From: Gymnogyps californianus
Taxonomy: Eukaryota > Chordata > Aves > Accipitriformes > Cathartidae
DNA length: 64,000 nt
Direction of reading: 5' to 3'
NCBI RefSeq assembly: GCF_018139145.2
Contig: NC_059471.1
Span: forward strand, 97,900,914-97,964,913
The notes beneath the pieces are model-generated. The model was not told where the DNA came from, searched no databases, and saw nothing but the letters and a program-made list of their open reading frames with translations. This document shows positions 48,575 to 60,110 of this stretch, piece by piece. Within the stretch, counting starts at the first letter, position 1. Each line of letters opens with the position of its first letter. The translations under genes and the position numbers were made by a program.

Positions 48575-51500
48575 ACCCAGCAGCCCTCCACTAAAAAGGG
48601 CACAACGTTGTGCCCAGCTCTTCTCTCCACCCCCACACCTTTTCCCTGCACTTTTATTCTTTTTTTTTTTTGCTTCTCTTGCTGCTCTTCCATCATCATC
48701 TCCTCTGACCAGTGCTCTGCTCCCCACTATCTGCCCTGGTGTCTTCACCTGCCATGGCTGGAGGGGCTCCACACTCTTCCCCCTGCCCCATTTCGTCCAA
48801 GGGGCGCAGTCTCCCCGCCGTTTGCCATCCGGCTCTCCTGCCCGCAGTGCAACCAGCTCCACGCCGTCCCTCTGCCCAAGAAAACGGTGTCCATGAGCAG
48901 CAGAAGAGCCACAGAGCCAGAATCGCTTACCAACAAAACAGGATTCCTGCAGAGATGCCGAGCTCTTCTTGCTTTGGACCGTATGAGTGCTTGACCCTCG
49001 CGCTTGCTAGAGAGGTCAAAGGCAACACATTGCTTTGTTTCTCTTAATAAAATGGTGTTTTTGGTCTATTTGTCTTCTACAGATCCCTCTCCCCTCCTCC
49101 AACCCAATCACACCATGTTCCCAGAGTGAGCGACCGAGACTGGCGTTTTATTTGAAGAACTGCGCCTGTTGCTGAAGAGCTGCTGTTCAGAGGCGTGCCT
49201 GGTTCGTGTGTGCATGTCTGTGTGCACACACGTCTGTGTGAGTCCCTATAAATCTTTAAGGTATGGCATGCATTATAAACATGCCCCCTCCCCCAAACAC
49301 CCACCCACCCCTGAGATGTGTGGTGGCTACCATGAATTAAATATTGCTAGCGTGGTATAGCATCATATTTCAATATGCAAAACATCACCATTACTAGCTG
49401 TTTCTGCATTGCTGAATATTATTTGTAGGAATTTCCACGGAGTCCTCCACAAGGATATCCAAACCTCCTACAAGATTAAGACATCCCACCACTACCTGAG
49501 AGGAGCTGCACGCTCTTCTCGCGCCTTTGGAGTCCCATTTCTCCCCAGTGCTGCCTCTGCTGCTCTCTGGGTGCATCTGCTCCGTGTTTCTTTTGACGCA
49601 ATCACTTGAGAGCCTGCCAGCTTCAACAACCGGCTCTGCTTCATATTCTAAAGGTGAGGAGGTTTAAGCTCGGCCGAGTCCTCCCAAGACACAAACTCCA
49701 TCACCGCGGATCACTTTGTGAAAGCATCCTGCCCTTGGCATCCCAGCCCAGCCTCGACCAGCCAGCACATCCCCCCATAGAGCATTAGCTGCCGCAGACA
49801 GCCCGCATACCTGTACGGGCAGAGCCCAGCAAGGCTGCATGCTCCAAAACGATCCAGGATTTGATTCTGGGTGAATCGAACTGTAATTCACAACGTAATT
49901 TCTTGGACAAACTTGCTTGAAAATAGACTTATGCCACAAAATACTAAACTGGCTGGAAAGTCACGCAGCACCCGAGTGCTTACTAGATCCATTTTTTTGC
50001 CTAAAATATAAGACCAGCAAGACAGTTTATCACAGGGTTGTTTGTTGTTGTTGTTCTCAGCAGAACCCATTTACATGAACGATTTCAACTGTGCTTGAAA
50101 AACAGAGACAGCAAAAACAATGCAGAATGCAGTTCCTGATGTTTACAGGGATGCATGAGGTGAAAGTACCAGAGCTGCTAATCATCCATTTTGACTGCTT
50201 TTATGGGTCTGAGAAGGATGAAAAAACTGTATAGGAACCAGTCCGCGCTTAGGAATAACATTTCCTTTCTGATGACACACAGAAATAACATTAGATGCTG
50301 CTTCGACAGATGCATTATTTTATTAGAGGATTTCAAGCAGGCAAATACAGGAGCTTTGTTTTCCCTGTTAGCGTATGACTTACATCATCTGTAACCTTTC
50401 TACTAAGAGGTCTCATTTCAAATGACAGTGAAAATTGTTCTGAGAACTAGATGTGTTAGTTCTATTTCAGATGTTCAGGGCATTTCATCCATTCACCATT
50501 TCTAGGTGCTTTGCTGGAGAGGGATTTCATCCTCCTCAAAAAATTATTTACTGAAATCCGGGGTAAGTTCAGTCTCATGATTTGCCTGACAGCAAAGCAT
50601 ATGGGAAGTTCATCTGTCTAATGTAGCTCTAATACAGATATCAGTCCTAAAACGCACATTCTCAGGCTTCCCTGCCTGCACCCTGGATTTGTTAGTCAGC
50701 CCAGTTCTGCCTTTCTGGGCTAGTGACCCCTATTTTGAGAACTGTCACTGTAAAAATCAGAGCAAGGAAACCAGAAGGTTTCTCGTTATTTCTCTCCGGT
50801 TTCAGCAACCGCACCGTTTTGCAAGCAGACACACAGACCAGCTGTGGTAGCGGATTCCCCTCAGTGCCAAGCAAGCGAGCAAACTTTCTTACTTCCAAAC
50901 CCCTAACCCAACCAAGAGGAAAGTGAAGAGCTGGCACCGAGCTGAACACATGCACGCTTCGGTGGGGTGATGGTCACCCCAGCACAGGTGACCCTGCACG
51001 CCATTTCAGCTCTTTCTTCTATTTGGGAGCGAGAATGTGCTTTTGATACATTTGTGATCTCTTCTAGTCTTTTATTACTGTGCTTTCTTCCTTTCATGTA
51101 ACTGGAAAGTTGCAGCCAAAGGAAAAGGGGGAGGAAACTTTATAAAGACTTCTAACAGGGATGGCTATATCGAATCCCGCAGTTACACCTATCAGTACAA
51201 AACCAAACCTACAGACTCTGCCACAGAACGACGCAACGTTCAGCTGTTTCCTACCAGATGACCAGAGCAATTTAAGAATAGATTCAGAACCGGCTGTACT
51301 TATTAAGCTGAAGTCCCACGTGGCCTGCGGTGAAACTGGATGACTCAGACTCAAATACACTACTCCATCCTCTGCAGCACAAATAACATCACTACGTTTG
51401 GCAGAAGGTTCAGAAGAAACCCACTCCTTCCACAACTTTTGCCTGTACGTCACTCAGCTATGATGGGCTGCCTATACTGACTACCCTTTGTATCATAAAA

Positions 51501-51623
51501 ATGAGGTGAGAATTCAGGAGTTATCAATCATTTTGTCGCTTCTCTTTTGAGCTAGACTCCCCGTGCCTATTGGGCAGTGAAATCCAGCCCTTTCAGCTTG
51601 TTCCCAATTCGTGCTGCAACTCC

Positions 51624-51657
51624 TGTGTGTGTGTATATATATATGCACACACACACG
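51624..51657. repeat. Compound TG/TA/CA microsatellite, self-complementary
   Basis: The tract reads (TG)n, then (TA)n, then (CA)n with one G at the junction. The TG and CA arms are complementary, so the whole tract can fold back on itself around the TA core. Confidence 0.85.
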
Positions 51658-53434
51658 CATCTGTATCCCTCTTGATTTAGCGTATGAACTCAGCCTGCTG
51701 CTTTGAGTTCTGGCCTCAATGTGAGAAGCTGCTGCTGGTTTCTGAATAACCTAAGAAATTCAGGCCACCTGTTAAGGATTTGGGTATCAGATAAACTAAA
51801 AAAACTGCAGTCCCCGAGACGGCAAGGACTCAAATAAAGTTTTTGGATTATCCAAATGCCGGCTCCTGGGCTACACAAACGAAAGGGCAATCAGTTCCTA
51901 GGAGTAAAGGCTTGAAGGGATTACATCTTCACTGCAGCCTGTGAGTACAATTGCAAAACCACTCACGGTTGGGAAAGGTTAAGCAACTGACCTCACCCCG
52001 CTCTGCCACAGTTCATCTATCCAATACCACCTCACCAAGGTTCTGCCTTCTGTGAATCTTGATGTGAAACAAACAGAAAAAATTAACTCAGTCATAGATG
52101 GCAGGCCACAAAAAGCCAATTTCCTAACAAATATGAAATCCGCATCCTGTGATATTGGGAGAAACCTTATAAGCTCGGGGCCAGGTTTATACAAGAAAGT
52201 GACCTCTAGGGGTGAGGAAAAATGAGAAATGAGTTTTATTTCAAGTTTTTCTGTAGTACTTTTAAAAACTTACTGTAAATGTGATTAGAGCAGGAGAATC
52301 GATTAGTATGATGGTAAATAAATGCAAGTATCAGAGTAATTCAGGTTCTAAGACGTTTATTTTTGAAGCACTACCTCTAGCCCCAAGCCCAGATTCAAGT
52401 AACTGTGGTAACCTGAAGATGATGGAAGTAATTCAAAGTGGCCTCCACACAGACAGGCCTGCACCTTGCCTGCAAAGGACATCCAAAATTTCAGCCCCAC
52501 TCAGGTTTTCTACTAGCTGCTCATCCAGCCCTGCGTCCAACCTGCCATCACACGAGCAAAGGAGCACGCTGATGCCAAGAAGTGAAAAAAATCCACTGAA
52601 CGCTACTGGATGCAAGTCCTGCGACAGCTCCACAGGGACCTGCAGAAGCCCTCGGTTGCTGCAGCACTGACACACGACATCACCCCAACCCTCACAGGCA
52701 TTTCTTACCAGCACAGCAAGCAACTAGTTCCTGGAGAGAAAAAAAATAAATAAGAATTACAGATATGAGCGCAAAAATGCCAAACTTCAAACGAACCTAC
52801 TGGCAGTTGAAAAATCAGAAGGTTGTTTGGGCCAAAGCATCTAGGTATCTTACAGGTTACGTATGCCTAAATAATATGTGGGAAGTGACCCAGCAGCTGA
52901 CCAGCTCCACATCCAGCCACGGCAGCCCTCTCCCCTTGGGATACGTCCCTTGGGGGTCCCAGGCTCTGCCAAGGCCAAGCCCCGTGGCCCCCAGAGGCAG
53001 ACAGGGAGAGCAGCCCCCTCGTTCCCGCCTGCAAACGTTGCTCAGCACACAGTACCTCTGGGGTGAGGTGGCTCTTCCCCTCCCTTTTATTTTTTAATCC
53101 CAACACAAGATTGTCACCTCTCCTCATAGTTTTCCAGTCAACTCAGTCTTTTGCGCTTTGCCTGCTTTGCATTTTTACCATTACCCCATCCCACATTCAC
53201 ATTTCTGTAGCACTCCAATTACACCCTGCATTTTCATTATGCATCATCACTTGACGTCCTCCTCTTTCATTTCAAAAATTGAACCATCTTTCTGTCTTTG
53301 CATTTCCTTTTTTTAATCTGTGGCCAATTTTTCATACACAAAGGCCCTTGCTCTTTTTTAGATTAAATCTGTTCAAGCTCTTGAATGCAGCCTTCTGCTG
53401 ACTTATGCTAACGGGTGCTTTACTTCCCTTTGCC

Positions 53435-53503
53435 TTTTTTTTTTTTTAAACCTCACTGACATGCAGATATACCTCGGGGGGAAGGAAAAAAAAAAAAAAA
53501 AAA
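53435..53503. repeat. T13 and A18 runs 38 bp apart
   Basis: T13 lies at 53435-53447 and A18 at 53486-53503. They could pair in RNA from either strand. More likely they are independent slippage tracts, or A-tails of old retroposed fragments. Confidence 0.7.
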
Positions 53504-54639
53504 GACTAGCTTGTATTTATTTACATCTGGATAGTTATTTAACAGCCACAAGCAAGGATATTTTACGGATGTGTATACAGACCTTTATTGTATGGCACAG
53601 AATACATACATCAACTCTCAACCAGACAGACAGTCCCTTACGATGTGAAGTCACAGCATAAAACATTCATGAAAAGAGTTCTTAATTGTCTTCCATTTCT
53701 GAATGGCTGGAAAAGCCTGGAGTGAAGACTGTAATCAACCATCAGGAAGGAAACGTTTTTGCAATCCCATCTAAGTGAGACACATTACCTGGTGCATCAG
53801 CCTTTTAACAGTGCTCCAACGTTTATTCTTATGTGGCAGTACATGTGAAGTCAGTTTAGTGTCCTCCTCTGTCTTAAACAAAGAACTGGACCAAAGGGAG
53901 TATTGTGGAAATGTGGCTAAGTATTTGTCATCTGCTTTTAGAAGAGAAGGAGGGAGAGAAACCCTACCCCCAGTATCATCACAAGGTGAAGAAAACATCC
54001 TTAAAATCCTCTAGGTAAGTACAGCATCAAAAGAGACTTTCAACACATTTTTGACAGCTAATCTCCTGATGCAGGAGATGAGCAGGTTCCCTGAAATATG
54101 CCTCAAGAAAGTTTGGCTCTTGTATTCACAGTTTACAGAGCTGCGAAAGTTTCACCAAGAGAGAAATAGAGAGGAAAAAATAAAAATAAACCCCAAGCAT
54201 CAGCTGGTGATGTTAACTAATTCTCTCCTTATTTCAAACTGGAAACTAACCAAAAGAAGGGAGACAAAGAAGGGAACAACCAACATTTTATAGCAATCAA
54301 ATTTATTAAACTCTGAGGCAGCGAGACACATAACGCAATGTTAAGGTCACTGGACACGAGGCTGAAGCATACCAGCAGTCAAATCCTCTCCCTTCCCCCT
54401 CCCCAGCTTTAAGGATGACAGTCAGATTTTTAACTCAGCATGGCAGAAAATGTAGTTCAAGGTTACCAAAGCCCCAGAGCACGCAGATGCAAACCTCCCA
54501 GCAAACTGTCTACAGTCCCTCCACAGGGGAGGGCAGGAGGAAGAGTCTGTACCATTGCATGGCTAGTTTAGCAGAGAGCAAAACAAAACCAAAACAGACT
54601 TGCTGTAAGGTGAAAGGTCAGCAATCAGAACTTCGTATC

Positions 54640-54880
54640 AGATAAACTCTGAGGTTGGGACAAATCATGAAATAATCTAATCTAACCTCCTATGCAATAT
54701 GCAGGCCATAAAATTTCATTCAGACCAGAGACCACTACCGTTATCAATTCTGGGCCTTATTTGATGGGATTGTAAACAATCTTCCTCAAATTAATTCCAT
54801 ATGAGGACTAGTAGCCTCCAACAGCTCTAAACATCCTCTAATTTCATTTATACCATCTTACACCTACCTAATTTTGAGCA
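54640..54880 (-). mobile_element. Probable 3' end of an ancient CR1-type LINE
   Basis: The plus strand reads 'aatctaacctcc...', then 'gcaggccataaaatttcatt' and later 'aatcttcctcaaattaattc'. This order resembles the antisense of the 3'-terminal segment of old amniote CR1 elements, where a 'tctagtccaacctcctg' block is followed by a 'gccatagaa' block. Similarity is weak and the ends are approximate. The sense strand would be minus. Confidence 0.4.
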
Positions 54881-56507
54881 GCACTTCTCATATCAACAAC
54901 CTCACACACCAGTCACTGGAGAAACCTACCAGCAGCAACCAACCAGATCCCCAAGCATAAACATGAGGTCAGCCAAAGTCTGAGGCAGTGTCACATTGGC
55001 ACAAACACCCATGGAGGACTCCCATTGTTATTCTGAGGATATTATGCCAGAAACACATGCAATAACCTGCCGAAGCGGATGGCAGAATCCCTTCTGGAAT
55101 TTCCTAACTAGCAAGACATATAGGAGTAGGCGTATCTCAGTGCATGGAGTAGCTTAGCAGTTTAACTTACAGGCAAAAGAAGTCTCAAAGCGACCTGTGA
55201 ACAAGACAGCACCTTCCCTGCTACCTATTCACCTTTTCCCCACCCTATAAACCCTTCCTACACACAACGGAGACAAACCTCCACTGCAGCGTGTCCGGCA
55301 ACAGCCAGGGTGCTCGTGAGGGTACAAGTACTCCGCTGGAGGCTCCTGCTCCGAATCAGGCAGAACAGAAACTTGGACCTGAGCCTCCCTTCTTTTATAA
55401 GATGCCCCAGCTATTATTTGCCTATTCCTGGGAGGCACCTTGGGCACATTTTGACCAGAAATTCTGTCCAAGGCCCTCAGACACCTTTTTCTAACCAGAA
55501 ATTGTTTTCCTTTCCAAGCAGTTTTTCCCCAGCGCATCTGTCGTTTGGACATTGTATCTCTGGTAGAGGCACACAAACCCCATCAAACATAACAGAATCA
55601 AGACAATAAATGTTCAAGACCATTAGAGCTAGAGAGAAAAGATGAAGCTTTTCGATTTCAATTCCATATAAATTTAAGAGCAAGCAAAGCAGACAACAAA
55701 AAAAGTCACCTTAAAACTATGCTGTAGGAGCTGGACTCCGTCCCTGACTCAGGTGAGTGTCCTCCTTCCCTATTAGACCAAAGTAAGTAAGCAGCATATA
55801 CCCGTCTGATGCAGCTGATTGGAAATACTGATGTTGTACAACCCACAATCCCACGAAATGAAAAAAATTACATGTTCGAGTTCAGAAGGGCACTGTTTTC
55901 AAAACAAAAGGTTCTAATTTGTTCTTCTAATGAACCATTTTCATTACTCTCACAAGAAACAGACATCCCTGCTGGGACAGCACTCCTATCCTTCCATCCA
56001 ATAGATGGAGCACTTCTTCATGGAGATGTAAAAGATGAAGGAATCAACATTTCTCATTTTAAAGTAGAATCTGTTTTTATTCAACACAGGATGGTAAATG
56101 GATAAAATTCACAATAGCCAGCATGAAAAAACAACAAACCAACCCTGCAGTTATATTTAAATTTGGCTCTACCTACTGGTCACTCACATTTCTACATAAA
56201 AAATTTTGTCAGTCTTGCTCATTTCCAGATTAATGGATATTGACACCCGATACTAACCAAACACACAGTTTATTCACAACTTGGGGGACCTTTAGGGTTG
56301 TTAAGAAAGAAAAGCAAATCTTTATCTTTTTGTCCAACAAATTCGTAGCTGGGAGGAACTGAAACGCTGCACGTTAGCAAGGAAGGAGACATCGGCACAC
56401 TAAGAGTCCTAATGCCCGCCTGCAATCGATGGAAGGAAGTACTCAGCCCAGCACCTCCAACGTTGTCGTCATCCCATACCCGAGTCACTGCAGTGCAAAA
56501 GCTATTC

Positions 56508-56525
56508 AAATAAATAAATAAATAA
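56508..56525 (+). repeat. (AAAT)n microsatellite
   Basis: Four to five copies of AAAT/TAAA in a row, in the region downstream of the SLC37A1 stop. Confidence 0.85.
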
Positions 56526-56753
56526 CAGCAGCAGCCCCAACAAGTAAAACATGTAAAACCCAAACCACAGTTAAATATCTTTAAAACCTGTAACTGTTAA
56601 ATACAACTGAAAGCATTTTAACCTAAGACTTCAGCCCACAGGGAACAGCCTCAAAATCTGAGCACAGCAGACTTTAAATTGTTTCGATAAACTAGAATCT
56701 AGCTCTACACACGTTTTTTGGGGGAAGGGATTGGCATCTTCAGCTAAAGAAGT

Positions 56754-56775
56754 CCTCCCTCCCTCCCTCCCTCCT
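56754..56775 (+). repeat. (CCCT)n microsatellite
   Basis: About five copies of TCCC on the plus strand, in the region downstream of the SLC37A1 stop. Confidence 0.85.
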
Positions 56776-58811
56776 CACACAGCCATTAAAGTTGTGCCAG
56801 TACAGCTGTTTTGGGGTTGCAATGTAATTTTTCCCCCCATCAGAGACTAGATCAGTCCCCTGCTCTGGCTAGCAGTCCCCCACAGTCAGCCTGGCCGAGC
56901 AAGGGGCGGTGCGCCATGCCACCGGGATGGAAGTCCTTTCAAGTAATATTGCTGCAGAATTCTGTCGCATTTAACTATAGCCTGAAGCTCAAATGCAGCA
57001 CGGATTTATGAATTCACATGTTGAGCATCCCCACTGGTCTCAACAGGTTTACTCAAAATGTGTGAGGTTAACCATCCATCTAGGTAACTGCAGGGTCAGG
57101 GCCCACATAGAGCATTCCCTTGCAAGGACTTGGTACCTTCCCTTAAGTCTCTGTGGGATTGAGGTCTTCCCTGGATCTCTGTTCAGCAAAACATTTAAAA
57201 ATGAACACATTCTTATACTGTTCAAGTCAAGCATAAAGCACGTGCTGAATCAAACCAGCAAAATAACTTGTCAAAGACTGAACAATTACAAAACAGCCCT
57301 GGCAATTAAGTGTTGTACCAGCACATGGAACACAACACCAGCAGCTGATGAGACATTTCTCCATGTTTTGCAGGACTATTTTAGAGCGTGCTGTTTTGTT
57401 AATCAAGTGTAAAGACTAAGATTTGTGAAACAATGCAGTAGAGCATAGTTCAGAACAAGACATATGCCTAGAGCTTTAATAAATACAGTTAAGAATAATA
57501 CACAGTTTAAATTACCTAGCCTTCATGATCTAAGTATAAACACCTCATACAAAAAAAATTCTTTTTTACTTTGTACATCTTTAAAAAAAAAAATCACAGA
57601 AACATCTGTTTTGCAAAGGAGATAGCTGTACAAAGAAATGATATGTTTTGAAGACATTAAACCGTCTACTTGCTGGGTAACACTAGTTACTGAAATGTTC
57701 TCTTACAACCTACCACCTAGGTCATTTTTCTTTTCTGGTATTTTGGCTCCAAATTCAAGCCACTTGAAAGAGATTTCTGGTTATTAAGGCTCTGATCTGA
57801 CAAAGACGTCCACGTGCACACACCAGCACTGAAACCAGGGAGTACCCCACAGAGATCACTCTGTTGGTGAGCACTAAAGCAGCTCATCTGTTCAATCCTG
57901 TAGTGCTAAAGTACGACAGAGAACTCACAGTTCTCTGCCACCCCGCAGGAACAACCTCTCATTTCAACCCAGCCTAGTGGAGCAGCATAACAATTAAGTG
58001 ACATTCGCACAACCAGTTTATAATGCCCTGAAAATCATTAGAGCCCCTCCCCTGGAAATTCTGACTCATAATCTACTTTTTGTTGCTTAGGACTCCTTTT
58101 TGCACAATCCTAACTGAGGACTAACATCCATCCGGAGAGTCTGTGAAAACTGCTAACTGCAGTACACCGCAACAGTAAATTCCATTTCATTACCTACCAA
58201 AAGGCTGGATGTTGTCCTTGGGATTAGAAATAGTACTGTAGTTAAAAACTAATAATATGGTGAGGTTATTATTGTCTGAGCAGCTTCAAGATACTAATAG
58301 CAGTGCATCTTAATAACCAGCTGGTATTGTCCTCTATAAAGTGACGCCCTCGATGTGCGCAAGATGACATAAGGGATACATACTTTGCTCGCTGACACTG
58401 GGACATTTCACTGCTAGGCTGTTATGATTTCAACTTCCTTCTGCTCTAGTTTTGACTTGGTTTTGGAAAATACACAGTTCGGCATTTTAATTAAAAACAT
58501 TCTATCAAAAGAAATAAAAAGGCACTTGGTATTTCTCTTTGGCTCAGTTGAGGCGTGCTGCTAAAACCTTTCCACAGTTCCTGTCTCTTCATCTGATGAA
58601 TAGTTGCCATCCTGAGGTACTTATTCATGTGCAAAAACAAGAGCTTCAGGGATTTACCAGTTGCATTTCTCACATTGCTTCCAGTAAACGTGCAAAGTTC
58701 TCCACCAAATAGAATCTCTTAAATATAGAATAATGCATTCCATGAAGTTTGTTTTTCAGGGAAGAGCTCTGATTACTGACACAGTCCTTATTCCAAATCT
58801 GGTCTCGTAGT

Positions 58812-58827
58812 TCAGTGTTCTTTAAAC
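58812..58827 (-). CDS. SLC37A1: SLC37A1 terminal coding exon (last 16 coding bases, FKEH then stop)
   Basis: After the acceptor ...tctttcccag the exon starts with G, which completes the split Leu codon left by exon 60058-60110. It then encodes F-K-E-H followed by TGA (58814-58812). Human SLC37A1 ends VPFKEQ, so the FKE-x-stop ending and the phase both support this exon. It is too short to appear as an open frame. The rest of the exon is 3' UTR. Only 45 bp separate its acceptor from the solo LTR to the right. Confidence 0.82.
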
Positions 58828-60057
58828 CTGGGAAAGAACAGCAACCAGGTAGGAAACGTTGAGGCGCAAGGCTGCTGTGGTTTAACCCCAGCCAGCAGCC
58901 AAGCACCACGCAGCTGCTCCCTCACTCCCCCCCCACCCCGCTCCTAGTGGGATGGGGAGGAGGATCGGGAAAGAAGGTAAAACTCTTGGGTTGAGATAAG
59001 AACAGTTTAATAACTAAAGTAAAATAAAATATACTACTAACTAAGAACAATAATATAATAATAGTAATGAAAAGGAACATAAAAAAAAGGAGAAATAAAA
59101 CCTAAGAAAAAAGACAAGTGATGCACAATGCAATTGCTCACCACCCACTGACCGATGCCTGAGCAGCGAGCCACCCCTCCCGGCCAACTCCCCCCTGTTT
59201 ATATACTGGGCATGATGTTCCATGGTATGGAATACCCCTTTGGCTAGTTCAGGTCAGCTGCCCTGGCTATGCTCCCTCCCAGCTTCTTGCACACCTGCTT
59301 GCTGGCAGAGCATGGGAGACTGAAAAATCCTTGGCTTAAGATAAGCGCTACTTAGCAACAACTAAAACATCAGCGTGTTATCAGCATCATTCTCCCACTA
59401 AATCCAAAACACAGCACTGTACCAGCTACTAAGAAGAAAATTAACTCTGTCCCAGCTGAAACCAGGACAGAGGCGTAACAGCCACTAACTTCAAAATGCA
59501 GGATCCATCCCTTGCCATGCGTTTTTCTATTCTCTGTCCATTTTACTTCTCCAAACCAACATCCACGGGGCTCAATTTAGATTTTGCGTATGCAAGTGTA
59601 ACCCCATTGATTCAGTGGATATTTTTTTTTTTTTCCTCAATTCAAAACACTGTAAATTCAGAGTCACCCCTTCCTTTAAGGAGACCTTTTGGAAAAAGTT
59701 ACATTTGAAACTATTAATGAACACAGAGAAGCAATCGAGTAGCTTCTTATTCCCCACCTGCATGCCGCATGATGAAACTCAGGAAGATTACATATTTGGA
59801 AAATAACAAATCATAACCAAGAGACCGTGACAGAGATGTATTTTCAGATACTTTTCAAAATAAGATATTCTAAAGAAAAACGTTCATGAATTGAAAACAT
59901 CAAACAGAGATTACTCTTCTGAAGCAAAATTAAAACAGACAGAAACGGACATACAGAAACCTTAACACGTTCAATCTACATCTAGGTGTAATGGGGCAAA
60001 GGCTTAGTAACAAGTTTTTAAACTTATTAAGGAGCAACAGCCATGCATAACACTTAC
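58828..60057 (-). other. SLC37A1: Last SLC37A1 intron (1.2 kb), half of it a solo LTR
   Basis: The donor GTAAGT is at 60057-60052 and the acceptor AG at 58829-58828. The intron contains the LTR at 58873-59469. The remaining 580 bp is A/T-rich and shows nothing recognisable. The donor contains TAA in frame, so an unspliced transcript stops at once after Leu. Confidence 0.8.
58873..59469 (-). mobile_element. Solo LTR of an avian endogenous retrovirus
   Basis: On the minus strand the element starts TGTCCTGGTTTCAGCTGG at 59469 and ends near 58873 with the complement of TG...GTGGTTTAACCCC. I recognise this LTR as a family present in many copies in neoavian genomes. The minus strand carries a TATA box (TATATAAA, 59205-59198), an ATTAAA poly(A) signal (59011-59006) and a G-rich 3' part (complement of 58919-58945). 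No internal retroviral sequence or second LTR is present, so it is a solo LTR left by recombination. Flanking GAGGCGCAA (58861-58869) and GAGGCGTAA (59470-59478) are similar but not flush with the left end, so the target-site duplication is uncertain. It has the same orientation as SLC37A1. Confidence 0.88.
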
Positions 60058-60110
60058 AGGGTATGATCTGCATTACATGGAAGTTCCTTCTGAATAAGAC
60101 GGAGTAAGAA
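60058..60110 (-). CDS. SLC37A1: SLC37A1 penultimate coding exon (C-terminal cytosolic tail)
   Basis: The 53-bp exon has acceptor ...tttttacag on its right and donor GTAAGT on its left. It encodes FLLRLIQKELPCNADHT plus two bases of a Leu codon. Human SLC37A1 has FLIRLIHKELSCPGSATGDQ at this place: the membrane-exit segment and the R-L-I-x-K-E-L motif are the same, and the tail is shorter. The upstream exon ends ADACALL in matching phase 0. Confidence 0.93.

Larger units (their letters stand above)
41657..54600. other. Intergenic region between SLC37A1 and PDE9A
   Basis: No exon of a known family was recognised on either strand in this interval. It contains a bulged hairpin at 44732-44766, a 19-bp tandem pair at 48537-48574, a pyrimidine-rich tract at 48269-48309, a TG/TA/CA microsatellite at 51624-51657, and paired T13/A18 runs at 53435-53503. 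Long frames at 42.6-43.5, 43.6-44.2, 45.5-46.0 and 46.6-47.0 kb have no recognisable protein content. Part of the right end could belong to a long SLC37A1 3' UTR. Confidence 0.6.
54881..58811 (-). other. SLC37A1: SLC37A1 3' UTR and/or downstream flank
   Basis: Untranslated sequence follows the SLC37A1 stop codon (58812-58814). Minus-strand poly(A)-signal candidates are ATTAAA at 58486-58491 (about 320 nt after the stop), ATTAAA at 57475-57480, AATAAA at 56076-56081 and, further left, AATAAA at 54302-54307. Which is used cannot be told, so the UTR may be 0.35 to over 4 kb. A 9-bp stem with a 3-nt loop is at 57917-57937. The minus-strand frame 58670-58909 is not the SLC37A1 frame and looks untranslated. 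Confidence 0.5.

Noticed and set aside
58670..58909. Minus-strand frame of 79 codons around the SLC37A1 terminal exon
   Set aside because: It overlaps the true terminal exon but in a different frame. The phase set by exon 60058-60110 gives FKEH-stop, so this frame would be untranslated.
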